Shown here piece after piece: positions 1 through 6,166 of a stretch of 6,441 nt of DNA. This stretch comes from Chloroflexota bacterium (GTDB taxonomy: Bacteria; Chloroflexota; Anaerolineae; UBA1429), in assembly GCA_012513595.1 (NCBI GenBank), contig JAAZBY010000400.1:1-6441 (forward strand), given 5' to 3'. The translations under genes and the position numbers were made by a program. The notes beneath the pieces are model-generated. The model worked only from the letters and a program-made list of their open reading frames with translations. It had not been told where the DNA came from and ran no database searches. The first letter of the stretch is position 1. Each line of letters starts with the position of its first letter.

Positions 1-195
1 AATCCTGTCCTTCTTCTCTTCCGCTTCCCTCCGTCACGCGTCTGCCCGGGCAGCGCCCCGCGGCCGCACAGGACAAAGACAGACAGGATTAACAGGATTT
101 ACAGGATTGACAGGACAAGAGAAGTCTAAAAGGTGCGACCCCCGCCTATATAGAGCCCTTCTCTTGATACCTCTTGAAATCCTGTCAATCCTGTG
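1..195. repeat. 195-bp tandem repeat, unit 1
   Basis: This is the first of two adjacent, near-identical 195-bp units; the period is exact, because the start motif aatcctgtccttcttctc recurs at 196 and 391. In order it holds a pyrimidine tract, a 12-bp palindrome ctgcccgggcag (42-53), a NotI-type palindrome gcggccgc (60-67), three acaggatt octamers at 9-nt period (83-108) plus a partial fourth, a 9-bp inverted pair caagagaag (116-124) / cttctcttg (158-166) around a 33-nt centre, and inverted octamers aatcctgt (178-185, 187-194). No convincing gene lies in it: the open frames through it are low-complexity products of the repeats. The unit may continue to the left of the window. Function is unknown; it looks like a dispersed intergenic element. 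Confidence 0.9.
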
Positions 196-390
196 AATCC
201 TGTCCTTCTTCTCTTCCGCTTCCCTCCGTCACGCGTCTGCCCGGGCAGCGCCCCACGGCCGCAAAGGGGAAAGACAGACAGGATTTACAGGATTCACAGG
301 ACTGACAAGACAAGAGAAGCCCAAAAGGTGCGACCCCCGCCTACATAGAGCCCTTCTCTTGATACCTCTTGAAATCCTGTCAATCCTGTT
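196..390. repeat. 195-bp tandem repeat, unit 2
   Basis: This is the second copy, with 12 substitutions relative to unit 1 and no indels by manual alignment. The differences cluster in the acaggatt arm (about 265-306) and the centre, while the 12-bp palindrome (237-248) and the central inverted pair (311-319 / 353-361) are unchanged. The third octamer has decayed to acaggact and the NotI-type palindrome is lost. Preservation of the hairpin arms could reflect selection on structure or simply recent duplication; two copies are too few to decide. Confidence 0.9.
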
Positions 391-423
391 AATCCTGTCC
401 TTCTTCTCCTCCTTCCCTCTTCC
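391..423. repeat. Partial third repeat unit with pyrimidine tract
   Basis: The first 18 bases are identical to the start of units 1 and 2. The match then fades through a C/T-rich stretch and is gone by about 424, so the array is truncated just upstream of gene 1. Together with the preceding aatcctgt octamers (373-398), this segment is also the inverted counterpart of the repeat downstream of gene 4. Confidence 0.75.
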
Positions 424-440
424 CGGCCCCACGGCCGGCC

Positions 441-469
441 TTGCGCCGCTCGCTCTGCTCGCCCATAAT
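441..469 (+). promoter_or_regulatory. Candidate sigma-70-type promoter for the four-gene cluster
   Basis: A cataat hexamer at 464-469 matches the -10 consensus at five of six positions. A weak -35 candidate, ttgcgc (441-446, three of six), lies exactly 17 bp upstream. It is the only AT-rich hexamer between the repeats and the start codon. Transcription would begin near 476, leaving a leader of about 33 nt. The -35 match is poor and a promoter inside the repeats is not excluded. Confidence 0.4.
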
Positions 470-492
470 GCCGCAGGTACCCACAGCCGCCT

Positions 493-498
493 GAGGAG
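493..498 (+). promoter_or_regulatory. Ribosome binding site deciding the gene 1 start
   Basis: GAGGAG lies 10 nt upstream of the ATG at 509. It supports that start over the in-frame ATG at 359, which lies inside the tandem repeat and would add 50 residues of repeat-encoded, low-complexity sequence. Confidence 0.75.
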
Positions 499-508
499 CA
501 AGCCAACC

Positions 509-1558
509 ATGTCTACCCCGGTGACGAGGCGTCTGCAGGCCTTCCTGGCCGGAGAGCGCCCCGATGAGATCCCCTTCACCACCTACTTTTCCAAAGACCG
601 CAACATGCTGCGCGATCCGCGCTGGCAGCCACTTTTCGACCAGGGCCTGGGCGTCACCTTTCACGTCTACCCCTATGAAGAGGTCCCCCGCGGCGTCGAA
701 CTCGTCGAGGACTCCTGGCGCGAGGACGGCGCCCTCATCACCCGCCAGGTCCAGCGCACCCCCGTCGGAGAGGTCTCGGCCACTTGGACCGACGGCTGGC
801 AGCGCAAGTACTGGCTGGAGAGCCCCGCCGACTATCGCGTGATGACCTGGATCGTCCAGCACACCGACGTCGTCCCCCGCTACGAGGGCTTCCTGGCCGA
901 GGAGGCCGCCCTGCCCCCCTTTGGCACGGCCCTCTCGATCATCCGGCGCACCCCGCTGCAGACCATCCTGGTCGACCTGGCCGGCCTGGAGCGCTTTGCC
1001 CTGCACCTCTACGAGTACGAGGAAGAGGTCCGCGCCCTCTACGACGCGCTCCTGGTCCAGTTCCGGCGCCGCGTGGAGGTCGCCGCCGCCGGCCCGGGCC
1101 GCTTTGTCGCCAACCTGGAGAACTTTACCGCCGAGACCCTCGGCCCCCGGCGCTACGCCGAGTTCCTCCTGCCCGTCTACGAAGAGTGCTACCCGCTGCT
1201 CCACGCCGCGGGCAAGGTCGTGGGCACCCATTATGACGGGCGCACCGCCTCCTGCCGGGAACTCATCGCCGGCTCCCCGATCGACCTGATCGAGTCACTC
1301 ACCGCGCCGCCCGAGGGGGACCAGACCCTGGCCGAGGCGCGCGCCGTCTGGCCCGACAAGCTCTTCTGGGCCAACATCAACATGGGCGCCTACGACCTGC
1401 CGCCCCGCGAACTGCACGACCTGGTGCTGCGCATGGTGGCCGACGCCGCCCCCGACGGCCGTCGCCTGGCCTTCGAGATCTCTGAAGACCTGCCTCCGCG
1501 CTGGCAAGAGTCGATCCCCGTCATCCTGAACGCCCTGCGTGAGACGCGCGCCTACTAA
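509..1558 (+). CDS. Uroporphyrinogen decarboxylase (URO-D) superfamily protein, non-canonical
   Basis: The 349-residue product has the length and layout of the URO-D/MtaA TIM-barrel family (COG0407). Visible family signatures are the N-terminal segment with GERPDEIPF (15-23), NLENFTAETLGPRRYAEFL (202-220), the barrel-strand motif VGTHYDGR (238-245), IESLTAPPEGD (261-271) and the LFWANINMGAYD strand (285-296). True HemE proteins carry an N-terminal RQAGRY-type substrate motif, which is absent. Methyltransferases such as MtaA and CmuA bind zinc through H-x-C plus a late Cys; here the first becomes His241-Tyr242-Asp243, and the late region reads FEISEDLPP (322-330) with no Cys. Heme synthesis and thiol methyl transfer are therefore both unlikely, and substrate and reaction are unknown. 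It has no signal peptide, so it is presumably cytoplasmic. It is the first gene of the cluster, 21 nt ahead of the SAF-domain dehydrogenase. Fold assignment is firm; function is open. Confidence 0.85.
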   Translation: MSTPVTRRLQAFLAGERPDEIPFTTYFSKDRNMLRDPRWQPLFDQGLGVTFHVYPYEEVPRGVELVEDSWREDGALITRQVQRTPVGEVSATWTDGWQRKYWLESPADYRVMTWIVQHTDVVPRYEGFLAEEAALPPFGTALSIIRRTPLQTILVDLAGLERFALHLYEYEEEVRALYDALLVQFRRRVEVAAAGPGRFVANLENFTAETLGPRRYAEFLLPVYEECYPLLHAAGKVVGTHYDGRTASCRELIAGSPIDLIESLTAPPEGDQTLAEARAVWPDKLFWANINMGAYDLPPRELHDLVLRMVADAAPDGRRLAFEISEDLPPRWQESIPVILNALRETRAY

Positions 1559-1568
1559 CCGCCGCCCC

Positions 1569-1575
1569 AAGGAGG
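1569..1575 (+). promoter_or_regulatory. Ribosome binding site of the SAF-domain dehydrogenase
   Basis: AAGGAGG is a full Shine-Dalgarno core ending 4 nt before the ATG at 1580, in the 21-nt gap after the gene 1 stop. The spacing is tight, but it fixes the start and suggests efficient translation of this gene from a shared message. Confidence 0.75.
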
Positions 1576-1579
1576 CCCC

Positions 1580-2971
1580 ATGATCTACACCGCCCTGTTT
1601 GACAGAGCCACCACGAGCGGCCGGCCGGTGCGCGCCGGGGTCATCGGCGTGGGGCAATACGCCACCGCAATCGTCACCCAGGCCCAGGCCATGCGCCGGC
1701 TGGAGGTGCCCGTCCTCGCCGACCTGAACGTCGAGGCCGCACGCCTGGCCTACCGCCGCGCCGGCCTGCCCGACGAGGCCATCGCCCACTGTGAGACGCG
1801 CGCCCAGGTGCTGGCGGCCATGGAGCGCGGCCGCCGCGCCGTCGTGGCCGACGCCATGGTGCTCATGGACCTGCCGCTCGACGTGATCGTCGAGTCGACC
1901 GGCTCCCCGGAGGCCGCCGCCCGGCACGGCGCCGCCGCCCTGCGGGCCGGCAAGCACCTGGCCATGGTCAGCAAAGAGCCTGACGCGACCATCGGCCCCT
2001 ACCTCAAGCGCCTGGCCGACGCGGCCGGCCTGGTCTACAGCGCCGTCGATGGCGACCAGCACGGCCTGCTCATCGGCCTGGTGGACTGGTGCCGCGAGCT
2101 GGGGCTCGACGTCCTCTGCGGCGGCAAGGCGCGCGATACCGAGTTCATCTACGACGACGCCGCCGGCACGGTGCGCCGCGGGAAAGAGGCGCTGACCCTC
2201 ACCCCCGCCCAGCGCGCCCTGCTGGCCCCCATCACGCCGGGGCAGGTCGGCGAGGTCGTCGCCGCCCGGCGGCAGGCCTTCGCGCCGCTGGGGCGCATCG
2301 GCGGGTTTGACGTCACCGAGATGGCCATCGCCGCCAACGCCACCGGCCTCCTCCCCGACGTCGAGGCGCTGCACTGCCCGGCGGTGCGCATCACCGAGAT
2401 GCCCGAGGTGCTCTGCCCCGCCGAGGATGGCGGCCTGCTGGGGCGCCGCGGCGTCATCGACTCCGTCACCTGCCTGCGCCGTGCGGACGAGGCCGGCCTG
2501 GGCGGCGGCGTGTTCGTGGTGGTCTCCTGCGCCAACGACTACTCGCGGCGCATCCTGACGACCAAGGGCCTCATTCCCAACGCCAAGGATACCGCCGCGC
2601 TGATCTACCGCCCCTACCACCTCTGCGGGGTGGAGACGCCCATCACCCTCCTGACGGCCGGGCTGCTCGGCCTGCCCACCGGCGGGCGCGAGGTGCTGCC
2701 CCGCGTCGACCTGGTGGCCCGCACCCGAGTGAGCCTGCCGGCCGGCAGCACCGTCGGCGGCGACCACGACCCGGGCCTGGAGTACCTGCTCCTGCCGGCC
2801 CGCGCCGTGCGTGACGGCGCGCCCCTGCCGCTGCACATGGCCACCGGCCATCGCCTGCGCGCCGACGTCCCCGCCGGCACGATCATCCGGCGCGAGATGG
2901 TCGAGGCGCCGGCCGACTCGGCCCTCTGGGCGCTGCGCCAGGAGATGGACAGCGCCTTCGCCCTGCCCTAG
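1580..2971 (+). CDS. NAD(P)-dependent homoserine dehydrogenase-like oxidoreductase with SAF domain (COG4091/DRL type)
   Basis: The 463-residue product begins with a Rossmann fold: GRPVRAGVIGVGQYATAIV (14-32) contains the G-x-G-x-x-G-like dinucleotide loop (Gly20, Gly23, Gly25), followed by the strand ending VLADLN (45-50). STGSPEAAARHGAAALRAGK (106-125) and AMVSKEPDATIGP (128-140) are typical of this family. DGDQHGLLIGLVDW (157-170) and GGKARDTEFIYD (181-192) begin the middle catalytic region. The C-terminal part, about 381-450, with PARAVRDGAPLPLHM and DVPAGTIIRREMV, looks like a SAF domain. Proteins of this kind are often annotated as predicted homoserine dehydrogenase. The family includes Brucella DRL, an alternative 1-deoxy-xylulose-5-phosphate reductoisomerase, but it is broad, and neighbouring sugar-acid genes make a role in carbohydrate oxidation or reduction equally plausible. 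Family call is secure; substrate is not. Reading frame is intact. Confidence 0.85.
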   Translation: MIYTALFDRATTSGRPVRAGVIGVGQYATAIVTQAQAMRRLEVPVLADLNVEAARLAYRRAGLPDEAIAHCETRAQVLAAMERGRRAVVADAMVLMDLPLDVIVESTGSPEAAARHGAAALRAGKHLAMVSKEPDATIGPYLKRLADAAGLVYSAVDGDQHGLLIGLVDWCRELGLDVLCGGKARDTEFIYDDAAGTVRRGKEALTLTPAQRALLAPITPGQVGEVVAARRQAFAPLGRIGGFDVTEMAIAANATGLLPDVEALHCPAVRITEMPEVLCPAEDGGLLGRRGVIDSVTCLRRADEAGLGGGVFVVVSCANDYSRRILTTKGLIPNAKDTAALIYRPYHLCGVETPITLLTAGLLGLPTGGREVLPRVDLVARTRVSLPAGSTVGGDHDPGLEYLLLPARAVRDGAPLPLHMATGHRLRADVPAGTIIRREMVEAPADSALWALRQEMDSAFALP

Positions 2972-2991
2972 GAGCGTCGGGTTCGCATCGC

Positions 2992-3021
2992 TGGGCGCCG
3001 CACCCCGCGGCGCGGCGCCCA
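2992..3021 (+). other. Perfect 10-bp hairpin between genes 2 and 3
   Basis: The arms tgggcgccgc (2992-3001) and gcggcgccca (3012-3021) are exact reverse complements around a 10-nt loop. The hairpin lies in the longest gap of the cluster (68 nt), just before the ribosome binding site of gene 3. No T-run follows, so it is not a standard intrinsic terminator. It could protect or define an mRNA end, tune translation of gene 3, or be a decayed REP-like insertion. Confidence 0.65.
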
Positions 3022-3025
3022 TACC

Positions 3026-3032
3026 GAGAGGA
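3026..3032 (+). promoter_or_regulatory. Ribosome binding site of the dehydratase gene
   Basis: GAGAGGA ends 7 nt before the ATG at 3040 and begins only 4 nt after the intergenic hairpin, so folding of that hairpin could influence ribosome access. Confidence 0.65.
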
Positions 3033-3039
3033 TCGGCCC

Positions 3040-4203
3040 ATGCGCATCACAAACGTCGAGGTGCTCCGCCTCTCCCGCCCGCCCGAGCCGCCCTCGCACC
3101 CGCCGCGCCGCCCCGCCTGGGGGGTCGACGCCGAGGTGGCCAACCCGATGTCTCGGTATCCTGAGTATAAGCGGCACCGCAGCCTCTGGCAGCCCAAGTG
3201 GGAGCCGGTCTGGGTGCGCGTTACCGCCGAGGACGGCACCCAGGGGCTCGGCTCTTGCTCCTTCGGCCGGCCGGTGGCGGCCATCATCGCCGACCATTTC
3301 GCCCCCCACCTCGTCGGCAAGGATGCCCTGGCCATCGAGCGCCTGTGGGAGATGATGTTCCGCCTCTCCAAGCCCTACGGCACCGTCGGCCTGGCCTCGG
3401 TGGCCATCAGCGGCGTCGACCTGGCCCTCTGGGACCTGGCCGGCCGCCTGCTCGGCCAGCCCGTTTACGCCCTGCTCGGCGGCCCCTCGCGTGAGGGCCT
3501 CTTTTGCTACGCCACAGGCAACGACGTGGACTGGTACCGTGAGCTCGGCTTCCGCGGCTTCAAGCTGGCCTGCCCCTACGGGCCGGCCGACGGCCTGGCC
3601 GGCCTCGAGGCCAACGAACGCCTCGTCTCCGAGGCCCGCGCCGCCATCGGCGACGACGCCGAGCTGATGCTCGACTGCTACATGGCCTTTGACGTCGAGT
3701 ACACGGTGCGCCTGGCCGAGCGCTTGCGGCCTTACCGGCTGCGCTGGATCGAGGAGTACCTGCCTCCCGAGGACCTCGACGGCCACGTCGCCGTGCGCCA
3801 GCGCCTCCCCTGGCAGGGGCTGGCCACCGGCGAGCATATGTACACGCCCTACCCCTTCGAATGGCTGATCTCGCGCCGCGCCGTCGACGTCCTCCAGCCC
3901 GATATCCAGTGGGCGGGTGGGCTGACGGCCTGCCGCCGCATCGCCCTGGCCGCTGACGCCGCCGGGCTGACGGTCTGCCTGCACGGCGGGGCCAACCACG
4001 CCTTCGGGCAGCACTTTTCCGTCGCCATGCCCAACACGCCCTGGGCCGAGTGCTTTATCGGCTCGGCGCCGGGGGTGCCCCTGGCTGGGGCGGGGCGCCT
4101 CCCGGGCACCCGCGTGCCCGCGGACGGTTGCCTGGGGCTGCCCGCCGGCCCCGGCTTTGGCCTGCAGATCGACCCGGCCTGGCTGCAACCCTTCTTTACC
4201 TGA
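3040..4203 (+). CDS. Enolase-superfamily acid-sugar dehydratase, L-rhamnonate dehydratase-like
   Basis: The 387-residue product belongs to the mandelate racemase/muconate lactonizing group of the enolase superfamily. These enzymes remove water from a sugar acid via a Mg2+-stabilised enolate to give a 2-keto-3-deoxy acid. The capping domain holds ANPMSRYPEYKRHR (34-47), resembling the E. coli RhmD segment ATPMSKYRDYEQSR as recalled. SGVDLALWDLAGRLLGQPVY (124-143) links to the barrel. Predicted metal ligands are Asp212 (LMLDCYM), Glu238 (WIEEYLPP) and Glu265 (TGEH); the His-Asp dyad is His315 (LHGG) and Asp288 (LQPD). Spacing between these residues agrees with RhmD within one residue. The second strand carries a single Lys175 with no KxK pair, as in RhmD. 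L-lyxonate or L-mannonate are alternative substrates, since near relatives use them. No kinase, aldolase or transporter is in the window, so the pathway beyond this step is not visible. Superfamily near certain; substrate uncertain. Confidence 0.9.
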   Translation: MRITNVEVLRLSRPPEPPSHPPRRPAWGVDAEVANPMSRYPEYKRHRSLWQPKWEPVWVRVTAEDGTQGLGSCSFGRPVAAIIADHFAPHLVGKDALAIERLWEMMFRLSKPYGTVGLASVAISGVDLALWDLAGRLLGQPVYALLGGPSREGLFCYATGNDVDWYRELGFRGFKLACPYGPADGLAGLEANERLVSEARAAIGDDAELMLDCYMAFDVEYTVRLAERLRPYRLRWIEEYLPPEDLDGHVAVRQRLPWQGLATGEHMYTPYPFEWLISRRAVDVLQPDIQWAGGLTACRRIALAADAAGLTVCLHGGANHAFGQHFSVAMPNTPWAECFIGSAPGVPLAGAGRLPGTRVPADGCLGLPAGPGFGLQIDPAWLQPFFT

Positions 4204-4231
4204 GCCGCGCCACACACGGGGGGCCCTGCCC

Positions 4232-5962
4232 ATGGCAAAGCGCCTGACCGTCGCCCTGGCCGCCCTGCTGGGCCTGCTCCTGGTAGGGGGCTGCATCGTC
4301 ACGCCGCTCCCCAGCGGCGCGCCACACCCGGCCGCGGAGCCTGTCGCCGGCTCCGCCGGCATCGGCGACCCCTACTTTCCCACCATGGGTAACGGGGGGT
4401 ACGACGCGCTCCACTACGCCATTGACCTGACGGTCGACGTGCCGCGCAACGTCATCTCGGCCACCACGACCATCACGGCCCTGGCCATCCAGGACCTCTC
4501 CTCGCTGAACCTCGACTATGCCGGGCCGCGCCTCGGGGCCACGGCCATCAACGGCGCCCCCTGCCGGGCGGCGCGCCTCGGCACCGAGCTGACCCTGACC
4601 CCCGCCGCGCCGCTGGCCGCCGGGGAGGCCTTTACAGCCACGGTCTCCTACTCGGGCACGCCGACGGCCCTGCCGGCCGACGGCGACGGGCGCTACTCCC
4701 TCGGCTGGCACCACTATGGCCGCGGCATCCTGGTCGCCTCGGAGCCGAGCGGCGCGGCCACCTGGTACCCCGTCAACGACCACCCCGCCGACAAGGCCAC
4801 CTACACCTTCCGCGTCACCGTCGCCGAGCCCTGGGTCGTGGCCGCCAACGGGGTGTTGGTCGGCGTCACGCCGGGGGCGGGGGGCCGCACCTACGTCTTT
4901 GAGGAGGCCGCCCCCATGGCCTCATACCTGGCCACCGTCGCCATCGCCGACCTGGACGTGGTCGAGATGGGCACCGCCGGCGGCGTGCCGCTGCGCAGCT
5001 ACTTTGGCGCCGCGGTGCCGCCGGCCATCCGCGCCACCTTTGACGACATCCCCGCCATGGTGGTCTACTTCCAGGACCTCCTCGGCCCCTACCCCTTTGC
5101 CTCCTACGGCGTGGTCGCCCACGACGTGGACCTCGGCTTTGCTATGGAGACGCAGACCCTCTCGACCTTTGGCCGCACCGTGCCGCGCTACTACACCGTG
5201 GCCCACGAGCTGGCCCACCAGTGGTTCGGGAACGCGGTCTCTCCGGCGGCCTGGCAGCACATCTGGCTGAACGAGGGGCTGGCCACCTACGCCGCCTACC
5301 TCTGGCAGGAGGAGACCGAGGGGGCCGACGTCGTCCGTGAGGCGCTGTACGACCGCTACGTCACCCTGGGGTTCGACTATCCCCGCATCACCACCACGCC
5401 CGAGGACCTGGCCCGCCGGGTGGCCCGCCTCCCCCTGGGCGATGCGCCGCTGAGGCCCGCCGCCCTGCGCCGCGCGCTGACGGCCCTCCTCGGGGAAGTG
5501 CTGACGGCCGGGGAGATCGACGCCCTGGTGGAAGGGGCGCCCGCCTCGGCCAATGAGGGGGGCATCCCCGCCGCGGACCTGCCCGCCCTGGTGGCCGCCG
5601 CCCCCTTTGAGGAGGTCACCCTCGGCATGGAGCCCTACAACGCCTTCCTGGCGGCCCTGGGCCTGGAGGGGGATGCCTTTGTGATCGGCGACCCGGGGCC
5701 CGAGTTCCTGTTCGACTGGCGCGTCTACCAGCGCGGCGCGCTGACGCTGCACGCCCTGCGCGCTCGCCTGGGGGATGAGGCCTTTGCCGTCATCCTGCGC
5801 ACCTACCTGGCCCGCCACGCCGGCGGGGTGGCCACCAGCGACGACTTTATCGCCGTGGCCGAGGAGGTCTCGGGCCAGGACCTGGGCGCCTTCTTCCGCG
5901 CCTGGCTCTTCGAGCCCGCCCTGCCCCCCATCCCCGAGCTCGGCTGGTCCCCCCCGCAGTAG
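4232..5962 (+). CDS. M1 family zinc metallopeptidase (aminopeptidase), predicted lipoprotein
   Basis: The 576-residue product starts with a lipoprotein signal: KR, a hydrophobic stretch (about 5-19) and LVGGC with Cys21 as the lipidation site. This decides the start at 4232 over an in-frame ATG at 4157 inside gene 3. The mature protein should be anchored outside the cytoplasmic membrane. Residues about 50-250 form the N-terminal beta domain of M1 peptidases. GFAMETQT (302-309) is the exopeptidase (GAMEN-like) motif with Glu306 binding the substrate amino terminus. HELAH (325-329), followed after 18 residues by Glu348 in WLNEGLATYAAYLW, is the zinc site. VYQRGALTLHALR (498-510) supplies the likely catalytic Tyr499. 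The gap from Glu348 to Tyr499 (151 residues) is far longer than in PepN (about 60), owing to an insertion near 385-483. The helical C-terminal domain of large M1 enzymes is absent. The gene follows the dehydratase by 28 nt with only a G-run (4218-4223) as a weak ribosome site, so it may be poorly coupled to the metabolic genes. Confidence 0.92.
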   Translation: MAKRLTVALAALLGLLLVGGCIVTPLPSGAPHPAAEPVAGSAGIGDPYFPTMGNGGYDALHYAIDLTVDVPRNVISATTTITALAIQDLSSLNLDYAGPRLGATAINGAPCRAARLGTELTLTPAAPLAAGEAFTATVSYSGTPTALPADGDGRYSLGWHHYGRGILVASEPSGAATWYPVNDHPADKATYTFRVTVAEPWVVAANGVLVGVTPGAGGRTYVFEEAAPMASYLATVAIADLDVVEMGTAGGVPLRSYFGAAVPPAIRATFDDIPAMVVYFQDLLGPYPFASYGVVAHDVDLGFAMETQTLSTFGRTVPRYYTVAHELAHQWFGNAVSPAAWQHIWLNEGLATYAAYLWQEETEGADVVREALYDRYVTLGFDYPRITTTPEDLARRVARLPLGDAPLRPAALRRALTALLGEVLTAGEIDALVEGAPASANEGGIPAADLPALVAAAPFEEVTLGMEPYNAFLAALGLEGDAFVIGDPGPEFLFDWRVYQRGALTLHALRARLGDEAFAVILRTYLARHAGGVATSDDFIAVAEEVSGQDLGAFFRAWLFEPALPPIPELGWSPPQ

Positions 5963-5978
5963 CTGGGCCCGGGAGGAA

Positions 5979-6046
5979 GGGAAGGAGAAGAAGGGAAGGA
6001 GAAGAAGGACAGGATTAACAGGATTCACAGGATTGGGGATAGGATT
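5979..6046. repeat. Purine tract and acaggatt array, inverted copy of the upstream repeat
   Basis: A 14-bp sequence gggaaggagaagaa is duplicated in tandem (5979-5992, 5993-6006). Three acaggatt octamers at 9-nt period follow (6009-6016, 6018-6025, 6027-6034), then a decayed aggatt (6041-6046). Positions 5998-6034 are the reverse complement of 373-409 with 36 of 37 bases matching, so this is the same element family in opposite orientation. It starts 16 nt after the gene 4 stop codon. Confidence 0.85.
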
Positions 6047-6084
6047 CCCAGCGTCGCCTGACCATGCCTCCCTCTTCAGCACTG
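6047..6084. other. Short spacer without recognised features
   Basis: No gene, strong hairpin or repeat was recognised between the acaggatt array and the REP-like field. It is the least repetitive stretch of the whole 3' flank. The flank from 5963 to 6441 contains no supported gene. Confidence 0.5.
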
Positions 6085-6159
6085 CTCTCAAAACAAGCTC
6101 GCCGCAGCCGCGCGGGCGGGGCTCCCCCCGTTCGGGGGGCAGGCAAGACCCCGCCCTAC
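6085..6159 (+). repeat. REP-like palindromic repeat, copy A
   Basis: This 75-bp segment recurs at 6367-6441 with four substitutions; the last 47 bp (6113-6159) are identical. The core is a nested palindrome: the outer arms gggcgggg (6114-6121) and ccccgccc (6149-6156) enclose an inner hairpin ccccccg / cgggggg (6124-6130, 6133-6139). High GC, intergenic position, nested symmetry and multiple copies resemble REP/BIME elements. No RAYT transposase is in the window. Confidence 0.8.
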
Positions 6160-6166
6160 CGGTAAC

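Noticed and set aside
83..203. CRISPR array
   Set aside because: The repeats are 8-9 nt with one-base spacers and occur in both orientations; CRISPR repeats and unique spacers are each over 20 nt, and no cas gene is present.
359..508. N-terminal extension of gene 1 starting at ATG 359
   Set aside because: It lies in the tandem repeat, encodes 50 low-complexity residues unlike URO-D proteins, and lacks a ribosome binding site. The ATG at 509 has GAGGAG at proper spacing and gives the usual family N-terminus.
229..582. Minus-strand open frame across the repeat and gene 1 start
   Set aside because: Its product contains RINRIDRIS and NPVNPV patterns, which are direct translations of the 9-nt repeat, and it overlaps the true gene 1 start.
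4157..4231. Upstream start for the M1 peptidase overlapping gene 3
   Set aside because: It would bury the lipoprotein signal 25 residues inside the protein. The start at 4232 places the KR and hydrophobic segment at the N-terminus, as a signal peptide requires.
1295..4362. Long minus-strand open frames opposite genes 2 and 3
   Set aside because: They are G/A/R-rich shadow translations caused by high GC third positions, with no recognisable domain, while the plus strand encodes clear enzyme families.
5963..5978. Intrinsic terminator directly after gene 4
   Set aside because: The gggcccggg stretch is only a short palindrome with no stable loop and no T-tract.
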